64,000 nt of DNA from Rhizobium leguminosarum bv. viciae USDA 2370 (lineage in GTDB: Bacteria > Pseudomonadota > Alphaproteobacteria > Rhizobiales > Rhizobiaceae): contig NZ_MRDL01000046.1 of NCBI RefSeq assembly GCF_002008365.1, positions 288,035 to 352,034 of the forward strand. Direction: 5' to 3'. Below the pieces are notes generated by a model. That model worked only from the letters and a program-made list of their open reading frames with translations. It did no database searches and was not told where the DNA came from. Below, in pieces: positions 41,378-48,729 of the stretch. Made by a program: the position numbers and the translations under genes. The number at the start of each line of letters is the position of its first letter. Position 1 is the stretch's first letter.

Positions 41378-41977
41378 ATGCCACGTTTCGATCGACGACG
41401 CTTTCTTCTTGCCTGGCTGCGCGCGCCGCTGCGCATCACCTCGATCACGCCATCGGGCCCCCGCCTTGCGGGCCTGATGACCAAGGAAATTTCTGCGCTA
41501 ACCGGGCCGGTTCTCGAACTCGGCCCGGGCACCGGCGTTTTCAGCTCGGCCCTTTTGGAACGCGGCATTGCAGAGCGCGATCTGACTCTAATCGAATACG
41601 AACGGGATATCGCCACGATGCTTCAAGACCGTTTTCCCGATGCCAGGGTGCTGCAGCTGGACGTGCGAGAGATGTGGAAGACGGCGCTTTCCAGAAGTTT
41701 CTTCGGCGGCGTCGTCAGCGGGCTTCCGCTTCTTGCCATGCGGCCGGACGATGTGCGGGCGCTGCTCGCGGGCTGCTTTTCCAACCTCAGGCCGCATGGT
41801 GCCTTCTATCAATTCACCTACGGCCCAAAATGCCCGGTGCCCATCGAAATCCTCGACTCCCTCGGTCTCGTCTCGAAGAGGATCGGTTGGACCCTGCGCA
41901 ATATCCCGCCGGCTGCGGTCTATCGCATCAGCCGCAGGTACCAGCCAATGGCCCTGATCGAGCAGCACCGTGCATGA
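41378..41977 (+). CDS. PmtA-like SAM-dependent methyltransferase
   Basis: 199 residues, class I methyltransferase. SAM motif VLELGPGTGVFSSALLERG (about 42-60), acidic loop TLIEYERD, and SGLPLLAMRPDD. Length and the N-terminal ITSITPSGPRLAGLM pattern resemble the rhizobial phosphatidylethanolamine N-methyltransferase PmtA and its rRNA-dimethylase-like relatives. It may methylate a phospholipid head group at the membrane; a closely related unknown methyltransferase is the alternative. Start ATG 41378 (SD AAGG). Confidence 0.7.
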   Translation: MPRFDRRRFLLAWLRAPLRITSITPSGPRLAGLMTKEISALTGPVLELGPGTGVFSSALLERGIAERDLTLIEYERDIATMLQDRFPDARVLQLDVREMWKTALSRSFFGGVVSGLPLLAMRPDDVRALLAGCFSNLRPHGAFYQFTYGPKCPVPIEILDSLGLVSKRIGWTLRNIPPAAVYRISRRYQPMALIEQHRA

Positions 41978-42101
41978 TGATGGATAGGATCCTTTGCTAC
42001 GAGGCGGCGATCTTGAATTCGATGCGCAACCGCTGCTGCGGGCCTCGCTGAGGTGATATGGTCACCTCCTGTGGATCGACGGCCCCCGATAGGAATGTGA
42101 G

Positions 42102-42776
42102 ATGCGCATATTATTGATCGAGGACGAACCTCAAATGGCCGTGGCGCTGCGGGGCGCGCTCACCAGGCACGACATGGTGATGGATCATGTTTCGACCCTA
42201 TGCGACGCCGAGCTGGTGATCGGCGACGGCGCCTACGACGCCGTCCTCCTGGATCGGCAACTGCCCGACGGCGACGGCCTTGAACTCATTCCGAAGATCC
42301 GAAATAGGGGGCTGACGCTGCCAATCATCGTCATCACCGCCAAGGGAGAGGTTCCAGACAAGATCACCGGCCTTGAGACCGGCGCCGACGATTACCTCGC
42401 CAAACCCTTCGTCTTCGACGAACTTCTGGCGCGGCTGCGTGCCGTCATGCGCCGCTCAGAAACCTTGCGCCCGGCGCTTATCTCGATCGGCCGGCTTTCG
42501 TTCGATCCGACCTATTGCGACATCATCGTCTGCGGCCAGCGTCTGGAAATGCCACGCCGGGAGGCGCTGGTGCTCGAATGCCTGGTGCGCCGGGCCGGTC
42601 GCATGGTGCCGCGGCCGGCCTTGATGGAGGCGGTCTTCGGATTCGACGACGAAATCCAGTCGAACGCGCTCGATTCCCATATATCGCGGCTGCGGCGCAA
42701 GCTGGCAGCGTCGCAAGCGGGCGTGGTCATCAACGTTATCCGGGGCGTGGGTTATCTCCTGCGTGAAGCATCATGA
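42102..42776 (+). CDS. OmpR-family response regulator
   Basis: 224 residues: receiver with phospho-acceptor Asp51 (AVLLDRQLPDGDGLEL), acidic pair ED at 7-8 and Lys101 (LAKPF), then a winged-helix output domain (RPALMEAVFGFDDEIQSNAL, SHISRLRRKL). Overlaps the kinase gene by four bases. The signal is unknown. Confidence 0.93.
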   Translation: MRILLIEDEPQMAVALRGALTRHDMVMDHVSTLCDAELVIGDGAYDAVLLDRQLPDGDGLELIPKIRNRGLTLPIIVITAKGEVPDKITGLETGADDYLAKPFVFDELLARLRAVMRRSETLRPALISIGRLSFDPTYCDIIVCGQRLEMPRREALVLECLVRRAGRMVPRPALMEAVFGFDDEIQSNALDSHISRLRRKLAASQAGVVINVIRGVGYLLREAS

Positions 42777-44152
42777 GCAAACGATGCTCCTATTCGCTGC
42801 ACAAGCGACTGTTCTGGCGGCTTCTTGCCGTACAGTCGGTCGTGCTCATCCTGGTGATGATCGTGCTGATTTCGGTCGGGAAAATATTCGACTACAGGTC
42901 GACGGAGGGCACGATCGAGATCCTGCGCCAGGCCGTCTTCCGCCAGCCCACCGGAGAGTTGAGCCTGAGGGAAACGCAGGATCTGCGACAGCTGCGGAAA
43001 GATGCGCCCGATCTCTGGTACACCATTCGCGACATGCAGGGACATGTTTTGACCGAGGGCCGGATTCCGGAAGAATATGCCACCATCGGCAATACGCTCG
43101 ATCATGTCGGCCAGGCGAGGTTCGGCTCGAATCTCGGCGACCGCGACCGTCCGGCTGTCCGAATGAAGTGGATTGCGACGGACGGTGGACAGGTGCAGTT
43201 TCTGACGGGCACCGACGGCCCCAACTCGCTCACCTTCATGCTGTACGGCGTTTCGCTGATCCTTGCGAAGCTTGTCATCCCCGTCGTCGCCGTGATGGCG
43301 TTGGGTGCGCTGATCGCAACGCCACTCGTCGTGCGAAGGTCGCTGGTTGGGATCGACCAGGCCGCGCTCGAGGCCGATACGATCGATATCGACCAGCGCG
43401 GCGGCCGGCTTTCGGCCAACGATATTCCCGAAGAGATCGCGCCGCTGGTGCGCGCCGTCAACCGTGCGCTCGGCCGTCTCGACGAGGGTTACGAGCGGCA
43501 GGAACGGTTTCTGACCGACGCCGCCCATGAGCTGCGCACGCCGATCGCCATTCTGAATACGAGAATTGGATCCCTGCCGCACAGTTCGATCAAGACCGAC
43601 CTGTTGGAAGATGCCGCAAGGCTCGCCGTTCTCACCGAGCAGATGCTCGATCTTCAGCGACTGAAGCAGGGCAAGGTCCAATTCACCAAGGTCGATCTCG
43701 GCCAACTGGCGAGGAAGGTCATCATCGAAATGGCGCCGCTGGCCTTTGCCGCCGGCTATACGGTGCAGTTCGATGTCGACGGCGCCGGCCAGATCGACGG
43801 CGATCCTCTGGCCCTGCAACGCGCCCTGATGAACATCCTGCAGAACGCGATCAACCACGGCGGCAGGAAAGGCATCATCGCGCTGACCGCCGGCTGCAAC
43901 TGGATCGAGGTCAGCGACGAGGGACCGGGCATTCCCGCCGATATGCGGGATCGGATATTCGAGCCCTTCTTCAAGCGCCATCACGACGGACGCGGCGCCG
44001 GACTCGGCCTCAATCTCGTTCGTGACATCCTGCGCATGCACGGCGGCGAGGTGACGATCGACAACCGCAATCCCGGGGCGGTCTGCCGGCTGAGCTTCCC
44101 GCCGGACAAAACGGCAGGCGTTCATACGCCGCCGCGCCTGGCGACTGCATAA
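42773..44152 (+). CDS. Sensor histidine kinase, partner of the OmpR regulator
   Basis: 459 residues. Two membrane helices (about 15-35 and 160-182) flank a periplasmic sensor of about 125 residues; then a HAMP-like linker, HisKA with His about 251 (FLTDAAHELRTPIAILN), and a HATPase domain with N box (LMNILQNAINHGG), G1 (VSDEGPGIPADMRDRIFEPF) and G2 (GRGAGLGLNLVRD). A standard two-component pair with the preceding gene; the gene context does not reveal the target. Confidence 0.93.
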   Translation: MSKRCSYSLHKRLFWRLLAVQSVVLILVMIVLISVGKIFDYRSTEGTIEILRQAVFRQPTGELSLRETQDLRQLRKDAPDLWYTIRDMQGHVLTEGRIPEEYATIGNTLDHVGQARFGSNLGDRDRPAVRMKWIATDGGQVQFLTGTDGPNSLTFMLYGVSLILAKLVIPVVAVMALGALIATPLVVRRSLVGIDQAALEADTIDIDQRGGRLSANDIPEEIAPLVRAVNRALGRLDEGYERQERFLTDAAHELRTPIAILNTRIGSLPHSSIKTDLLEDAARLAVLTEQMLDLQRLKQGKVQFTKVDLGQLARKVIIEMAPLAFAAGYTVQFDVDGAGQIDGDPLALQRALMNILQNAINHGGRKGIIALTAGCNWIEVSDEGPGIPADMRDRIFEPFFKRHHDGRGAGLGLNLVRDILRMHGGEVTIDNRNPGAVCRLSFPPDKTAGVHTPPRLATA

Positions 44153-44160
44153 TACTAAGG

Positions 44161-44203
44161 GCTACCGCGTCCTTTGTGGCTCGCGAAAAGACGCGCGGCG
44201 CTG
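44161..44203 (-). repeat. Dispersed composite repeat, copy 5 (partial, reverse)
   Basis: AGCGCCGCGCGTCTTTTCG on the minus strand, with a degenerate continuation (GCCACAAAGGACGCGG). Only the first half of the unit is kept. It lies between the kinase stop and the exonuclease start. Confidence 0.6.
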
Positions 44204-44246
44204 TCGTGCGATGGATTAAATCGCGTCTCCGTGACATATAGAGTCG

Positions 44247-45227
44247 ATGAGCGTGCACAGAGATTCGCAACTCGACATGTTTGCCAAGGCATCGCCCGCG
44301 ATTGCCAAGGTGCGCGGTCCAGTGCGCCGGCAACCTTCCCAACCGACCGCCTACTCTGATGAAGACATGGCGCGGACGCTGGAAGAGAGCGGCAACTATC
44401 GCATCTTGAGAAAGCTGGCCGCACGGCCGGTTGCGTCAGTCAGGCGGCCCGGGTTTTCACAGCTCGGCGTCATTCTCGATACGGAGACCACAGGTCTCAA
44501 CCACCGCAGCGACGAGATCATCGAAATCGGCGCCGTCGCCTTCACGTTCAACGATGACGGGGCAATCGGCGATATCATCAGCATTTATGGCGGCCTGCAA
44601 CAGCCGTCCCGACCGATCCCGCCCGAGGTCACCCGGCTGACGGGTATCACCGATGCGATGGTCGAAGGACAGCTCATCGATATCCAATCTCTGAGAGCGC
44701 TGATCGAACCGGCGGATCTAATTATTGCCCGCAATGCCGGGTTCGACCGGCCGTTCTGCGAGGCCTTCTCGACGATTTTCGCCGGCAAGGCCTGGGCATG
44801 CTCGGTTTCGGAGATCGACTGGAGCGCCCGCGGCTTCGAGGGCACGAAACTCGGCTATCTCGTCGGCCAGGCCGGGTATTTCCATGAAGGCCATCGCGCC
44901 GTGGACGACTGCCACGCGCTCCTGGAAATCCTCGATCGAGAGCAGCGCGACGGTGAAAGCCCGTTCACCGAGCTCTACCGCGCCAGCCAGCGCTCGCGCA
45001 TCCGCATCTTTGCCGAACACAGCCCGTTCGAGATGAAGGACCACCTGAAAGCGAGGGGTTATCGCTGGTCTGACGGCAGCGACGGCCGTCTGAAGTCCTG
45101 GTGGATAGAAGTCGGCGAAGAGGATCTCGGCGACGAGCTTTCCTATCTGCGTTCGGAAATTTACCGGTGGAAAGAAGCGGAGCCGCCGATCGTGCGGCTG
45201 ACGGCCTTCGATCGTTTCAAACTCTGA
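44247..45227 (+). CDS. DEDDh 3'-5' exonuclease (DnaQ/epsilon-like)
   Basis: 326 residues. ExoI LDTETTGLNHRSDEIIEIGA (about 76-95), ExoII ARNAGFDRPFCE (about 158-169), ExoIII HEGHRAVDDCHALLEIL (about 211-227) give the DEDDh set. The N-terminal 65 residues and the C-terminal 90 (GYRWSDGSDGRLKSWWIEVG) are extensions; the latter resembles a small DNA-binding tail seen in rhizobial exonucleases. It is not the replicative epsilon subunit judging by length and place; a DNA repair or RNA trimming role is likely. Confidence 0.85.
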   Translation: MSVHRDSQLDMFAKASPAIAKVRGPVRRQPSQPTAYSDEDMARTLEESGNYRILRKLAARPVASVRRPGFSQLGVILDTETTGLNHRSDEIIEIGAVAFTFNDDGAIGDIISIYGGLQQPSRPIPPEVTRLTGITDAMVEGQLIDIQSLRALIEPADLIIARNAGFDRPFCEAFSTIFAGKAWACSVSEIDWSARGFEGTKLGYLVGQAGYFHEGHRAVDDCHALLEILDREQRDGESPFTELYRASQRSRIRIFAEHSPFEMKDHLKARGYRWSDGSDGRLKSWWIEVGEEDLGDELSYLRSEIYRWKEAEPPIVRLTAFDRFKL

Positions 45228-45417
45228 CCGCGAAGCGGTTCGGATCCTGATCGGGAAATCGCTACCAGATATGACGATCCATGCAATTGCTGCATAGGTG
45301 CAGTGATGCATTGGCGCTGTAATAGTCAGAGGTCTCATATTATATACAACTCATCGAAGCGAACGAAGCGCCAAGGACTGGCAGCTGAGCTTCGAAAGCC
45401 CACGAAAGGGGATCATC

Positions 45418-45564
45418 ATGAACGTAGCACGCTCTTTCAATAACTGGCGCAAGTACCGTCAGACGGTCGCTGAACTGGGTCGTATGTCCGCACGCGAACT
45501 GGACGACCTCGGCATCGGCCGCAGCGAAATCCGCAACGTCGCCCGCGCGGCCATCGCCCGCTAA
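45418..45564 (+). CDS. Small DUF1127 protein
   Basis: 48 residues: MNVARSFNNWRKYRQTVAEL, then RMSARELDDLGIGRSEI and an Arg/Ala tail. This is the DUF1127 signature (LxxxSxRELxDLGIxRxxI). Strong SD AAAGGGG. In Rhodobacter sphaeroides a DUF1127 protein (CcaF1) is encoded directly upstream of the CCUCCUCCC small RNAs CcsR1-4 and affects RNA turnover; here the gene also precedes a CCTCCTCCC locus by about 200 bp. DUF1127 proteins also act in phosphate and carbon physiology in Agrobacterium. An RNA-binding role is inferred. Confidence 0.88.
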   Translation: MNVARSFNNWRKYRQTVAELGRMSARELDDLGIGRSEIRNVARAAIAR

Positions 45565-45600
45565 CGGCAAATTAGACCAAGCATCTTCGAGACTATGCCA

Positions 45601-45630
45601 GCGCCTGCTTCCTCCCGAGCGGGCGCTTTG
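45601..45630 (+). terminator. Terminator of the DUF1127 gene, with CCTCCC in the loop
   Basis: GCGCCTGCT / AGCGGGCGC stem (one G-T pair) around loop TCCTCCCG, followed by TTTGCTTTT. The loop carries a shortened copy of the anti-Shine-Dalgarno motif that recurs downstream. Confidence 0.75.
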
Positions 45631-45744
45631 CTTTTGTGCGTCCGGCGGATGGAGCAGGGTGATCAAGCCGCCCGCTTTTCGCATAGCGCATAGCTGCATT
45701 GCAAAGAAATGCCTATCAACTGAGCAAGAAATAAGTATGATTAT

Positions 45745-45903
45745 TTCTATCGAAGCGATGCACCTCCTCCCGCGTCCCTTCGATATACAGGCGCCCCATC
45801 CTCCTCCCAGGGTCGTCTGTGGAATGACAGCACTCCTCCTCCCAGCTGTCGTTCGGTTTTTTTCGAAAGCCTGCCGCACCTCCTCCCGCGGCAGGCTTTT
45901 TCG
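45745..45903 (+). ncRNA. NfeR1/ar14 (CcsR-like) small RNA locus with four CCTCCTCCC motifs
   Basis: Exact CCTCCTCCC occurs at 45763-45771, 45800-45808, 45835-45843 and 45879-45887. The third sits in the loop of a GACAGC/GCTGTC hairpin followed by seven T (45857-45863); the fourth sits in the loop of a terminator, GCCTGCCGC (45869-45877) / GCGGCAGGC (45888-45896) followed by TTTTT. Such ultraconserved anti-Shine-Dalgarno motifs in single-stranded regions are the hallmark of the alphaproteobacterial ar14 family (NfeR1 in Sinorhizobium) and of CcsR RNAs in Rhodobacter. The 5' end is a guess; one or two transcripts are possible because there are two terminator-like ends. No protein is plausible here. 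Confidence 0.85.
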
Positions 45904-46188
45904 TTTTGGCCCAAGAAAATACCGGCCCGTGCCGAAGCGGCCGCTTGCGATCATCGCTTGATGATGGCGTCATCATCTCCGCAAATTCTCCTGTCTATTC
46001 CCAGATTTTCTTTCGTGCTCTTGCGGGCCTTGCGTCTCCTCAAGCGAGCGCCGACAAACCTGTTGACACCAAACTTGTCGTACAACTATGTAACCGGATG
46101 GATACCGCCGCAGCGGAACAGGCCGGACAAGACCGGCTTCCGCAATAGCGACGACCCCTGGCGACAATGAAGCGGAAGGAAAATTGAC
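45904..46188 (+). promoter_or_regulatory. kduI promoter with embedded operator
   Basis: Upstream of kduI: -35 TTGACA (46063-46068), 18-base spacer, -10 TATGTA (46087-46092). The spacer contains ACTTGTCGTACAACT (46073-46087), a TTGT-N3-ACAA palindrome of the type bound by FCD-class GntR repressors. Binding there would block RNA polymerase. The GntR gene at 47983 is the natural candidate. The rest of the 285 bp shows nothing else. Confidence 0.65.
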
Positions 46189-47025
46189 ATGCAGATCGAC
46201 GTGAGGCACGCCTCCCATCCGGAGGCCGTGCGTGATTTCGACACGGAGACGCTGCGGCGTCACTTTCTGGTGGAAACCGTTTTCGCGAGCGGCGAGATCC
46301 GGCTCACATATTCGCATTACGACCGAATGGTCATCGGCGGCGCGACGCCGCTCGGCTCCGGGCTGACGCTGACGGCGCCGACGGCGATCGGACAGGAAAC
46401 CTTCCTTGCCGAACGTGAACTCGGCGCCCTGAACATCGGTGGTGCCGGCCGCATCATCGTCGACGGCACGAATTACGATCTTGCCAAATATGATTGCCTG
46501 TATGTCGGCAAGGGTGCCAAGGACGTCAGCTTCGAGAGCGCGGATGCTGCCAATCCGGCAAAGTTCTATCTGGTCTCGACGCCAGCGCATCAAGCCCATC
46601 CAACCGTGTTGCTCACCCGCGAAAAGGCCCGTCACCTGACGCCGGGCGAAGCCGCCACAGCCAACAAGCGGTCGATCTACCAGTTCATCCACCCGGAAGT
46701 CTGCCAATCCTGCCAACTCACCCTGGGCTTCACCATGATCGAACCGGGCAGCGTCTGGAACACCATGCCGGCCCATACGCATGACCGCCGCATGGAAGCC
46801 TATCTCTATTTCGATCTCGAAGCGGAACAGCGTGTGTTCCACTTCATGGGCGAGCCGCAGCAGACCCGGCATATGCTTGTCGCCAACGAACAAGCGGTCA
46901 TCTCGCCGCCCTGGTCGATCCATTCGGGCGCCGGCACCAAGAATTACAGCTTCATCTGGGCGATGGCCGGCGACAATAAGAGCTTTACCGACATGGACCA
47001 TATCGCCATTGCGGATCTGAGGTGA
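46189..47025 (+). CDS. kduI: 5-dehydro-4-deoxy-D-glucuronate isomerase
   Basis: 278 residues, KduI cupin family. Zinc ligand pattern in TMPAHTHDRRMEAYLYFDL (two His and Glu) and the distal His in PPWSIHSGAGTKNYSFIWAM. Converts 4-deoxy-L-threo-5-hexosulose uronate to 3-deoxy-D-glycero-2,5-hexodiulosonate, a step in breakdown of pectin- or glycosaminoglycan-derived unsaturated uronate. Operon with kduD. SD AAGGAAA. Confidence 0.93.
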   Translation: MQIDVRHASHPEAVRDFDTETLRRHFLVETVFASGEIRLTYSHYDRMVIGGATPLGSGLTLTAPTAIGQETFLAERELGALNIGGAGRIIVDGTNYDLAKYDCLYVGKGAKDVSFESADAANPAKFYLVSTPAHQAHPTVLLTREKARHLTPGEAATANKRSIYQFIHPEVCQSCQLTLGFTMIEPGSVWNTMPAHTHDRRMEAYLYFDLEAEQRVFHFMGEPQQTRHMLVANEQAVISPPWSIHSGAGTKNYSFIWAMAGDNKSFTDMDHIAIADLR

Positions 47026-47030
47026 GCGTC

Positions 47031-47786
47031 GTGGCAAATCCCTTCGACCTTTCCGGCCGGGTTGCCGTCGTCACCGGCGCCAATACAGGGCTCGGCCAGG
47101 CCATCGCGGCCGCACTGGCAGCGGCCGGTGCGTCGATCGTCGCCGTCGGACGCTCCTCAATGGACGAAACCGAGGCGCTGGTGAAGGAAGCGGGAAGCCG
47201 CTTTCATGTCGTCAAGGCCGATCTTGCCAGCATCGAACCGGTGAAGGGGATCGTCACTGAGACCATCCAGACCTTCGGCGGCCTCGACATCCTCGTCAAC
47301 AATGCCGGCATCATCCGCCGCGCCGATGCGCTCGACTTCACCGAGGAAGACTGGGACGCGGTGATCGACGTCAACCTGAAGACTGCCTTCTTCCTGTCGC
47401 AGGCCGCCGGCCGCCACATGGTCGACAAGGGCAGGGGTAAGATCATCAACATCGCCTCGCTGCTCTCCTTCCAGGGCGGCATCCGGATCCCGTCCTATAC
47501 CGCCTCGAAAAGTGGCCTCGCCGGCCTGACCAAGCTGCTGGCCTGCGAATGGGCCGGCAAGGGCGTCAACGTCAACGCCATTGCCCCGGGCTATTTCGTG
47601 ACCAACAACACCACGGCGCTGCGCGAGGATGCCGACCGCAATGCCGCCATCCTTGCCCGCATCCCGGCCGGGCGCTGGGGAACGCCGTCCGAACTCGGCG
47701 GTGCGGCCGTATTCCTGGCATCGTCGGCGTCCGACTACGTGCATGGAACGGTGCTGCCCGTCGATGGCGGTTGGCTGGCGCGCTGA
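47031..47786 (+). CDS. kduD: 2-dehydro-3-deoxy-D-gluconate 5-dehydrogenase
   Basis: 251 residues from GTG 47031 (SD GAGG 8 bp upstream); another GTG at 47022 overlaps the kduI stop and cannot be excluded. SDR fold: VVTGANTGLGQAIA, NNAGIIRR, catalytic SYTASKSGLAGLTK (Tyr-x3-Lys). Converts the KduI product to 2-keto-3-deoxygluconate using NAD(H). The KDG kinase and aldolase are not in the window. Confidence 0.9.
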   Translation: MANPFDLSGRVAVVTGANTGLGQAIAAALAAAGASIVAVGRSSMDETEALVKEAGSRFHVVKADLASIEPVKGIVTETIQTFGGLDILVNNAGIIRRADALDFTEEDWDAVIDVNLKTAFFLSQAAGRHMVDKGRGKIINIASLLSFQGGIRIPSYTASKSGLAGLTKLLACEWAGKGVNVNAIAPGYFVTNNTTALREDADRNAAILARIPAGRWGTPSELGGAAVFLASSASDYVHGTVLPVDGGWLAR

Positions 47787-47821
47787 TCGGTCTCACGCCG
47801 TGCCTCTTTTCAGGCGGGCTA

Positions 47822-47888
47822 AGGATGCTCTATCGCTTCGACTCTCCGCATAACCCCGAAAATTGATTCCGGTTTTCGGGGTTATGCG
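47822..47888 (+). repeat. Dispersed composite repeat, copy 6 (palindromic half)
   Basis: Starts GGATGCTCTATCGCTTCGA and ends with a 16-bp perfect palindrome: CGCATAACCCCGAAAA (47847-47862) / TTTTCGGGGTTATGCG (47873-47888) around TTGATTCCGG. It is a good terminator-like stem after kduD and before the GntR gene. Confidence 0.7.
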
Positions 47889-47982
47889 CTAGGGCTGCTG
47901 CCCACCGTATCGGCGTAGATGCGGAATGCGAACAGGAAACGGGGTCGGCGCAGCCGCCTCGACACCAGGATTTCGAAACAGG

Positions 47983-48723
47983 ATGGCAGATAAGGACAAC
48001 GCGGTCTTCAATACCATTCAGCAGGCGCCGAACCTGCGCAGCAACCTTGCCGATATGTTGACGGCGCAAATCGAGTCCGGCGACCTGAAGCCCGGCCAGC
48101 GCCTGCCGACCGAACAGGCGATCATGACGGCGACCGGCGTCAGCCGGACGATCGTTCGCGAAGCGCTTGCCGCCCTGCGTGCAAAGGGGTTGATCACCAC
48201 ACGGCAAGGCCTTGGGGCTTTCGTCTCGAACGATCCGACACCGAGATCCTTCTCGATCATTCCGAACGACCTGCAGTCGATCGACGAGGTTCTGCGCGTG
48301 CTGGAGCTGCGCATGGGGATCGAATACGAAGCCGCCGGCCTTGCCGCGCTGCGGCGCACGCAGGAGGATATCGACCGCATGCAGGATCGTCTCGATGCCC
48401 TCGACAAGGCGCTCGAAGAGGGCGGATACGGCGCGCAGGAGGATTACGCCTTCCACAGGTCCATTCTGGTCGCGACACAGAACTCCTATTACGGCCGCCT
48501 CTTCGACACGTTCGGCAACATCATGGTGCCGCGGCAGTGGGCGCGCTTGGACAAGATGACATCAGCCGAGCGCAAGCGCCATGCGGCGCGCATGCGCAGG
48601 GAACACCATGCCATATTCGCGGCAATCCGCGACCGCGACGAGCCCGCCGCGCGCCGCGCCATCCGAAGCCACCTGTCGAAGAGCGCCGCGCGCTTCGAGG
48701 AGTTGCGCGACGCTACGGCATAA
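47983..48723 (+). CDS. GntR-family regulator with FCD domain
   Basis: 246 residues. N-terminal winged helix (about 15-78; PGQRLPTEQAIMTATGVSRT, REALAALRAKGLITTRQGLG) and C-terminal FCD ligand domain (about 100-235; helices with DYAFHRSILVATQN). FadR subfamily; members near kduID usually sense uronate intermediates and repress the operon. The probable operator is in the kduI promoter. ATG 47983 follows AACAGG; convergent with the GH94 gene, stops 6 bp apart. Confidence 0.85.
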   Translation: MADKDNAVFNTIQQAPNLRSNLADMLTAQIESGDLKPGQRLPTEQAIMTATGVSRTIVREALAALRAKGLITTRQGLGAFVSNDPTPRSFSIIPNDLQSIDEVLRVLELRMGIEYEAAGLAALRRTQEDIDRMQDRLDALDKALEEGGYGAQEDYAFHRSILVATQNSYYGRLFDTFGNIMVPRQWARLDKMTSAERKRHAARMRREHHAIFAAIRDRDEPAARRAIRSHLSKSAARFEELRDATA

Positions 48724-48729
48724 TCCTTT

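Noticed and set aside
45340..45976. Several open frames of 80-204 codons across the DUF1127/sRNA region
   Set aside because: They cross hairpins and repeated CCTCCTCCC motifs or lie antisense to the DUF1127 gene; no conserved domain.
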